In this document: positions 59,649 through 64,000 of the stretch, piece after piece | Layout of the letters: each line of letters starts with the position of its first letter | How positions within the stretch are numbered: position 1 is the stretch's first letter | Assembly: GCA_934456365.1 (NCBI GenBank) | Contig: CAKSHC010000001.1 | Coordinates: forward strand, 302,021 to 366,020 | Reading direction: 5' to 3' | Length of the DNA: 64,000 nucleotides | DNA from: an uncultured Eubacteriales bacterium | GTDB lineage: Bacteria > Bacillota > Clostridia > Oscillospirales > UMGS1783 | Made by a program: the position numbers and the translations under genes | The notes under the pieces: model-generated | Told to the model about the DNA's origin: nothing | The model's database searches: none | What the model saw: only the letters and a program-made list of their open reading frames with translations

Positions 59649-59676
59649 ATTATACCCCCCCCCGCGTTTTTGTCAA
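59649..59676 (-). promoter_or_regulatory. consensus promoter with a nine-G tract in the spacer
   Basis: On the minus strand TTGACA (59676-59671) and TATAAT (59654-59649) are exact consensus hexamers, 16 bases apart. The spacer AAAACGCGGGGGGGGG ends in nine consecutive G (59663-59655). Slippage by one base would change the spacer to 15 or 17. Transcription should start about 7 bases downstream, just before the riboswitch. Confidence 0.9.
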
Positions 59677-59842
59677 CCCTTTTTTGACATTTTTTTGATA
59701 TGGAGAAGGTTTTTTGCGACAAGAAAATGGACGCAGGCGCAGGGGGGGGCGAGACGCGGATCCCATTCAAAATCCGTGCCGGAGCTTCCGCTGTTTCTCG
59801 CCCCGCAGCCACACCGTCGCTGTTCGCTCACAGCCGCTTCTC
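59677..59842. other. spacer between the M3-like peptidase gene and the fibre promoter
   Basis: No gene is seen. It contains an inverted repeat TGTCAA...TTGACA (59671-59689) overlapping the -35 element and a second homopolymer, eight G on the plus strand (59742-59749). No convincing terminator for the upstream gene was found. Confidence 0.6.
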
Positions 59843-61504
59843 CTATTTCCGTATTTTCAGCGCGGCGGACAGCTCCTTTGACAGGGCCGTAATTCTTCCC
59901 TCCTCAAAAAAGCTGTTAAGCTCTGCTCTTTTTAATGCTTCAAGAAGGCCGGTTCCGGCAGGAAGCTGCGTGATTGTCAAATACTTGTCCACACTTCCTC
60001 TGAAGTCCTCTCTTGATTCCGCGAACAGTTCAAAAGCCGCGAGAGAAGAGGTTGCGTAGCCGATATAGTAGAAGGGGTTCTGAAAGACATGAGGAATTGC
60101 CGTCCAGGCATCCTCTGTTTTACCGAGCGGCTTTCCGTATTTCCGGTTGGCCTCTGCCCATATCGCATCCAGCTCTTCAACCGTCAAATCCGCTGCGGTA
60201 TAGGAAAGATATTCGGCCTCGTTTACCGCAAAGCCCTTCGGAACGGCCTGCATAATCTGAAACACCGTGCTTTGCGTTAAGGCGGCTCCATACTCCTCGT
60301 AATATGCTCCGTAATAATCATAGCAAAGGAGCTGAAGCCCCTGCGACATGATTTCCTCCACATCCATAACCAGATTCGGGTCAAAAGCATCACAGGGCCG
60401 GTAATAGTGGGCGCTGAAGTGGCCGAATTCATGAAGAACCGTTTTATAATCGGAAACCTTGCCTTGCGGATTTATGAAAATGAAGGCATCGTTGTAGGTC
60501 GGTAAGGTCACCGTATAATCCGCTTGTCCCTTGGTATCGGAAAAATCCATGTCATAGAGCCTGTTGCGAATCAGATGATCCAACGATTCCTCCAGCCGCG
60601 GGGATATGTTTTTAACGCAGTTTTTCAGCCTTGTCAGCTTTGTCTCGCCGCTGTCGTGGTTCTCTTTGTAGGCGTCGTAAACCGCATCCTTGGTCGCGGC
60701 GGCGACATAAGCCCGAAAAACGGGAATGAAGCTGTTTATGACCTCGTTTTCAATGCCTCTGAGATCCTCTATGGTATAATCCCGTCCCCTTGCTTTTGAA
60801 TAAGCATAGTCCGCATAGCCGCTATACCCCCGCAGGCGGGCATAAGCGTTGTTTGCGTTCACGATCTCAATATACAGCTCCTTGTATGCTGCAGCATCGG
60901 CTCCCTGCGCCATCAGGGTGTCATACTTTTTTTCAAGCCCTCGGATTTTCGTTTTGATTGCACTTTCCTCTGCGGATACCGTGCTTGCCTTTTCCAATTT
61001 ATCTGCGAGCCCGTCGCCGACATATAAGCGAAATGCGTCGGCATAGTCGGTCAAAAAAACAGATCGGAGCAAGCCAACGCTTTTTCCGTATATCTTGCTG
61101 TACTCATTTTGCTTAGAGGCGTAGCGTTCGGCCTTTTCTGCGTTCGCGATATCGGTGTTATAATCGTACAGGGCAAGGGAAGCGTCGGTCTTACTGTCAA
61201 GCAAGAGTTTCTTTATTGTTTCATACAGCTCAAAAATCCGTTCCGCATTTCCCTCGGACTTCAGGAGGCTGTCAAGCTCGTCACAGGCACCGTCAAAGGC
61301 ATCCCGGTCAAAGCTGTCTCGCGCACGGTCCCCGAGGGAGATATTGAAGTGACGGATGCTTTCGGGGGTGTTCCGATCCGGATCCGGATCGGAACCGGGA
61401 AGCGATGTTTTCGGGATCCGAAGCAATCCGCACCCGGTAAGTCCGATCAGGAACGACAGGCACAGGAGAAAGGCGATTCCTCTTGCCTTTGTTTTTTTCA
61501 ACAC
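59843..61504 (-). CDS. M3-like zinc peptidase lipoprotein
   Basis: The ~553-residue protein has a lipoprotein signal peptide with lipobox LTGC (Cys near 24). A long helical region precedes the metallopeptidase motif HEFGH near 358, with a downstream Glu (MDVEEIMSQG) about 28 residues later, as in M3 oligopeptidases. The C-terminal half aligns by motif to M3/PepF (YYIGYATSSLAAFEL). It would be an extracytoplasmic, membrane-anchored oligopeptidase. The GTG at 61504 has GAGGAGG at 7 bases; an earlier GTG directly abuts the site. It precedes the fibre operon promoter in the same direction. Confidence 0.82.
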   Translation of the reverse strand: MLKKTKARGIAFLLCLSFLIGLTGCGLLRIPKTSLPGSDPDPDRNTPESIRHFNISLGDRARDSFDRDAFDGACDELDSLLKSEGNAERIFELYETIKKLLLDSKTDASLALYDYNTDIANAEKAERYASKQNEYSKIYGKSVGLLRSVFLTDYADAFRLYVGDGLADKLEKASTVSAEESAIKTKIRGLEKKYDTLMAQGADAAAYKELYIEIVNANNAYARLRGYSGYADYAYSKARGRDYTIEDLRGIENEVINSFIPVFRAYVAAATKDAVYDAYKENHDSGETKLTRLKNCVKNISPRLEESLDHLIRNRLYDMDFSDTKGQADYTVTLPTYNDAFIFINPQGKVSDYKTVLHEFGHFSAHYYRPCDAFDPNLVMDVEEIMSQGLQLLCYDYYGAYYEEYGAALTQSTVFQIMQAVPKGFAVNEAEYLSYTAADLTVEELDAIWAEANRKYGKPLGKTEDAWTAIPHVFQNPFYYIGYATSSLAAFELFAESREDFRGSVDKYLTITQLPAGTGLLEALKRAELNSFFEEGRITALSKELSAALKIRK

Positions 61505-61575
61505 AAGCACTCCTCCTCGTTAGAAATCCTGTCTCCAAACGTCTGAAAGGCATGGAATCCCGTTTGGAACTTTTC

Positions 61576-61607
61576 GAAAAGAGGCTTGCCGCGGCAAGCC
61601 TCTTTTC
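61576..61607 (-). terminator. hairpin after the 61614-61955 gene
   Basis: GAAAAGAGGCTTGCC / GGCAAGCCTCTTTTC with a 2-base loop. The 3' side is T-rich within the stem. It likely ends the five-gene run that enters from the right edge of the window. Confidence 0.8.
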
Positions 61608-61613
61608 TACATA

Positions 61614-61955
61614 CTAAAACCTTTTCGGAAACCCGAGATTGTACGCGCCGCAGGCATAGAGCCTGCCGTCCTTAAACCAGACGTTCAGGACGCAGGCTTC
61701 GTCCTCGGCGGCATACCAGGTATAAATCTGCGCCTTCTGCGCCTCATCATAACGGTATTCCGAAGGATCAACCCCGATATGCTCAATGACGTCCGCATAG
61801 CTGAGGTTGGCCTGCTCGGAGTCAATGAAATAGTTTAATCCTCCGAAGTATTCCAGGAAGGTCTCCTTCAAAATCGCTTCTCCGGCCCGTTTTTCGCACA
61901 TAGGCTGCACCCGGGCGGAGGTCATATCGAGATTATACGGATTGTCGGCACTCAC
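61614..61955 (-). CDS. 113-residue protein of unknown function
   Basis: The protein begins with GTG behind GGGGGTG and has MSADNPYNLDMTSARVQPMC at its N-terminus. It includes ETFLEYFGGLNYFIDSEQAN and a C-terminal beta part (EACVLNVWFKDGRLYACGAYN). No signal peptide or membrane segment. The family is not recognised. Internal ATG codons (residues 11 and 19) are alternative starts. It is the last gene of the run 61614-64000. Confidence 0.6.
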   Translation of the reverse strand: MSADNPYNLDMTSARVQPMCEKRAGEAILKETFLEYFGGLNYFIDSEQANLSYADVIEHIGVDPSEYRYDEAQKAQIYTWYAAEDEACVLNVWFKDGRLYACGAYNLGFPKRF

Positions 61956-61984
61956 CGCAACACCCCCGTTATGCTAAATTCCGG

Positions 61985-62392
61985 TCAAGCTCTTTCCAGG
62001 AGAATCATTCCGTGGCTGTACTGCAGGCAGCCGTCCTCCGTGACCGGAATCTCCATGAACGGGTCAACCTTCTCGCCGAAGACCTCTCCCTCGATCTGGG
62101 TGTCGTAGTAAATCTTCCCGTTTTCTTCCTTCCAGGAGGTGGTTTCAATAACAGCATAGCCGTCCTCACGAGGAACAACGCCGTGCTTTACCGCTTCTTC
62201 CCGCATCTCCTCAGGAACAAGCATGAGGGTGTTGAGTACGCCGTCCTCGGCAAATTCCGTGAGATAGCTCATCATTTCGGTGCATCCTTCAAACCTGTCG
62301 TCATCCGGCGGATTGTCCGGCGTAAAGACCTTCTCTCCATCCGGTGTCGGGACATGAACCTCTTTTACTTTCCAAATTCCGCGAATATCCAT
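61985..62392 (-). CDS. 135-residue protein with lipocalin-like features
   Basis: The protein begins MDIRGIWKVKEVHVPTPDG and ends CLQYSHGMILLERA. A G-x-W near the N-terminus followed by alternating strands (KIYYDTQIEGEVFGE) is typical of small lipocalin-like or calycin barrels, but I cannot assign it firmly. Soluble, acidic, without a signal peptide. Strong ribosome binding site GAAAGGAGG. It lies between the 62411 and 61614 genes in one run. Confidence 0.6.
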   Translation of the reverse strand: MDIRGIWKVKEVHVPTPDGEKVFTPDNPPDDDRFEGCTEMMSYLTEFAEDGVLNTLMLVPEEMREEAVKHGVVPREDGYAVIETTSWKEENGKIYYDTQIEGEVFGEKVDPFMEIPVTEDGCLQYSHGMILLERA

Positions 62393-62410
62393 CCTCGTTG
62401 CCTCCTTTCA

Positions 62411-62980
62411 TTACGCCCACGGATCGGCGGCCTTCGGTGTCCGGACGCCGGTCAGCAGGTACTGTTCCCATAAAAACCATTTGCCGTCGGACCCACGCTG
62501 GCGCATTTTGATGGGCCGGGGATCGTCCGCGCCACCGCAGGGAATGAACAGCTTCATATAACCCTGCTCCTCGCCGGACACGTGATTGCTTTCAACGACA
62601 ATTGTATACGGCTCAGTAGGGGTGTAGTTGTTTTCCGGTGTGGAGCCGGAGAAATAAGTGAAGGGCAGATAGGTCTTGCCGTCGCGGAAACGGTCGTTAA
62701 GGAAGGAAATTTCCTGTCCGTTCAGCGGACGGGGTCCCCGCAGCCAATTCAGCATCTCGGTACCGATGTTCTTATCCGCCGCGTATGCACAGAGGGCAAG
62801 AACCGTAAGTGCTGCCGTTTTGAACGGCGTATCGAGACTTGCCTCGGGTAGCGCCTGCATTTCGGCAAGGCTTTCCGGCAGTGACGAGAAGGTGAAGGTC
62901 TCTCGCTTGTTGCCGATGGATCGTGCGGTGGTGCTCACCGCCTGCTGGGCTGTGCTTTTCAGTTTGTCAAAGATACTCAT
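62411..62980 (-). CDS. 189-residue conserved-looking protein of unknown function
   Basis: The protein starts with an amphipathic helix (MSIFDKLKSTAQQAVSTTAR). A helical part (SLAEMQALPEASLDTPFKTA, then ALCAYAADKNIG) and a beta part ending in an electrolyte-free motif (YMKLFIPCGGADDPRPIKMR) follow. The layout, including R-x-x-S-D-G-x-W-F-L-W-E-Q-Y near the end, looks like a domain of unknown function found beside TPM proteins in Firmicutes; I cannot name it with certainty. It follows the TPM gene by 60 bases. Confidence 0.65.
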   Translation of the reverse strand: MSIFDKLKSTAQQAVSTTARSIGNKRETFTFSSLPESLAEMQALPEASLDTPFKTAALTVLALCAYAADKNIGTEMLNWLRGPRPLNGQEISFLNDRFRDGKTYLPFTYFSGSTPENNYTPTEPYTIVVESNHVSGEEQGYMKLFIPCGGADDPRPIKMRQRGSDGKWFLWEQYLLTGVRTPKAADPWA

Positions 62981-63040
62981 GGGTCATCTCTCCTTTATAT
63001 ATTTTTTTGTTGCTGCTTTTTCTTGCGGGCGAAGCTGGCA

Positions 63041-63859
63041 TTAGAATTTGCCTCCTCCGCCACCATGGGATGAGCCGGAAGAAGAGGTGTGCGTGCTGCT
63101 CCCTCCGCCTGAATCGTTGTCTTTCGGTTTCGCAGTGCGTGTGACTGTGTTATACAGGAACATATCGCGGCTCTCGGTGATGTTCATGCTGCCTGCTTTC
63201 ATATAACTGTTCGCCGCCGGCTGGAACCGCACGGTTTTGAGCTTACCCTTCATAGCGCCCACCGTGATAAAGGACAGAATAAAGCCGGCTATGATCGCCA
63301 CCAGTATCCAGCCCGGTTTCATAGGCTCTTTAGGCATATTGCCGGAATCGTATGGCTTTCCGGTTCTTGCTTTTGTAATAAAATCGTCGCAAAGCTCGGC
63401 AAAGGTATTAAAAGCGGCAGCATAATCGCCATCCGACAGGTGCTCCTTTATCTTATCTCCGATATATTGAATCCCTGCATCGGTAAATGCCGTGATGCCG
63501 TAGCCGGTGGTGGATATGTACCAGTCACGATCCTCCATACTGATGAGCAACAGCAGTCCGTCCCGGTTGCTTCCGTAACCGTAGCCGTTATAATCGTAGG
63601 TGTCATCGGCATAGTCGGCAGGCGTAGCTCCATTCAGCGTTTTCGCAGTCACGATGACGATGTCCATCTTTTGACGCACACGGATCTCCTTGAGCATTTC
63701 CCGCAGCGCCGTCTCCTCGCTGTCGGACAACAGATTGGCATCATCTACGACCCGATCCTTATCACCTGCAAAACCGGCGGCGCCCTCGGCAAAAGCAGGA
63801 GCTGTCACACACAGGCAAAGCACAAGAGCGAACAGAACTGTCCATAATTTCTTTTTCAT
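63041..63859 (-). CDS. TPM-domain membrane protein
   Basis: The 272-residue protein has a signal peptide (LWTVLFALVLCLCVTAPAFA), a TPM domain (about 35-165: DRVVDDANLLSDSEETALRE, DIVIVTAKTLNG, GLLLLISMEDRDWYISTTGY), and one membrane helix (WILVAIIAGFILSFITVGA). A low-complexity tail Ser/Gly/His-rich and ending HGGGGGKF completes it. TPM proteins are implicated in envelope maintenance and, in plants, photosystem II repair; their biochemical activity is uncertain. It is preceded by a partly visible membrane gene. Confidence 0.9.
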   Translation of the reverse strand: MKKKLWTVLFALVLCLCVTAPAFAEGAAGFAGDKDRVVDDANLLSDSEETALREMLKEIRVRQKMDIVIVTAKTLNGATPADYADDTYDYNGYGYGSNRDGLLLLISMEDRDWYISTTGYGITAFTDAGIQYIGDKIKEHLSDGDYAAAFNTFAELCDDFITKARTGKPYDSGNMPKEPMKPGWILVAIIAGFILSFITVGAMKGKLKTVRFQPAANSYMKAGSMNITESRDMFLYNTVTRTAKPKDNDSGGGSSTHTSSSGSSHGGGGGKF

Positions 63860-63871
63860 TCTGTTTCCTCC

Positions 63872-64000
63872 TTAAAATAGCCCGATCAGGTGCAGGAGCC
63901 AAGCCACGCCATAGGTAGCGACGCTGTATATCGCCGCCAGCAGGAATGTCCAGCGTGTCGCCGCAGCTTTATCCACCGGCAGATCACCGACGAATTTCCC
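63872..64000 (-). CDS. C-terminus of a membrane protein, cut off by the window
   Basis: The last 42 codons of a gene entering from the right edge are visible, ending FLLAAIYSVATYGVAWLLHL, IGLF and TAA. The segment is a transmembrane helix after a soluble stretch (GKFVGDLPVDKAAATRW). It is 12 bases from the TPM gene start, so it is the preceding gene of the same operon. Identity cannot be told from this fragment. Confidence 0.65.
   Translation of the reverse strand, partial: GKFVGDLPVDKAAATRWTFLLAAIYSVATYGVAWLLHLIGLF

Noticed and set aside
1..64000. tRNA or rRNA genes
   Set aside because: No cloverleaf with T-loop GTTCGA-type box and CCA end or rRNA core sequence was noticed on either strand; short tRNAs could still be missed by eye.

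Overview
The window reads as a chromosomal segment of a Gram-positive, anaerobic, spore-forming member of the Clostridia, most likely Oscillospirales. The evidence is an alpha/beta-type small acid-soluble spore protein, a PdaB-like spore deacetylase, an IspH-ribosomal protein S1 fusion, the clostridial order frr-uppS-cdsA-dxr-rseP-ispG-polC, a flavodiiron oxygen-reduction operon with a PerR-type regulator, and strong GGAGG ribosome binding sites. Almost every gene is on the minus strand, so operons read from high to low coordinates. The assignment rests on gene content alone; there is no rRNA gene in the window.

Layout. 1-570: truncated zinc-ribbon gene and rpmE. 569-2298: mgtE with its own promoter, M-box magnesium riboswitch, attenuator terminator and a short leader ORF. 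2305-9319: an 11-gene bacterial microcompartment (BMC) operon built around a deoxyribose-phosphate aldolase, with a CoA-acylating aldehyde dehydrogenase, PduL, PduS, and six shell genes. The implied route is deoxyribose-5-P to acetaldehyde plus glyceraldehyde-3-P, then acetyl-CoA, then acetyl-P. 9361-19346: the isoprenoid/phospholipid/translation housekeeping block, whose polC has lost its polymerase active site. 19360-24758: rpiR-type regulator, flavoprotein, cmk, plsC and ispH-S1. 24793-27420: spore-related genes and a small ORF. 27432-31606: HtrA protease with a two-component system and another small ORF.

31614-46901 is a carbohydrate region. It holds an enolase-superfamily/RraA/hydrolase/SDR/MBL cluster behind a TetR regulator, a GH94 phosphorylase, and the hexuronate genes uxaC-uxuB(SDR)-uxuA with an AraC regulator and a GH39 beta-xylosidase, consistent with use of glucuronoxylan fragments.

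47222-49992 holds the PerR-zinc ribbon-flavodiiron operon. 50060-59676 is the most remarkable region. It encodes two SipW-like signal peptidases, four TasA-like or fibre-like secreted proteins and a 1.55-kilo-residue InlB-repeat surface protein. Upstream lie a c-di-GMP-I riboswitch, a terminator, and a consensus promoter whose spacer contains a run of nine G. That architecture predicts a surface-fibre or matrix system controlled both by phase variation and by c-di-GMP. 59843-64000 holds an M3-like peptidase lipoprotein and a run of poorly characterised genes with a TPM-domain protein.
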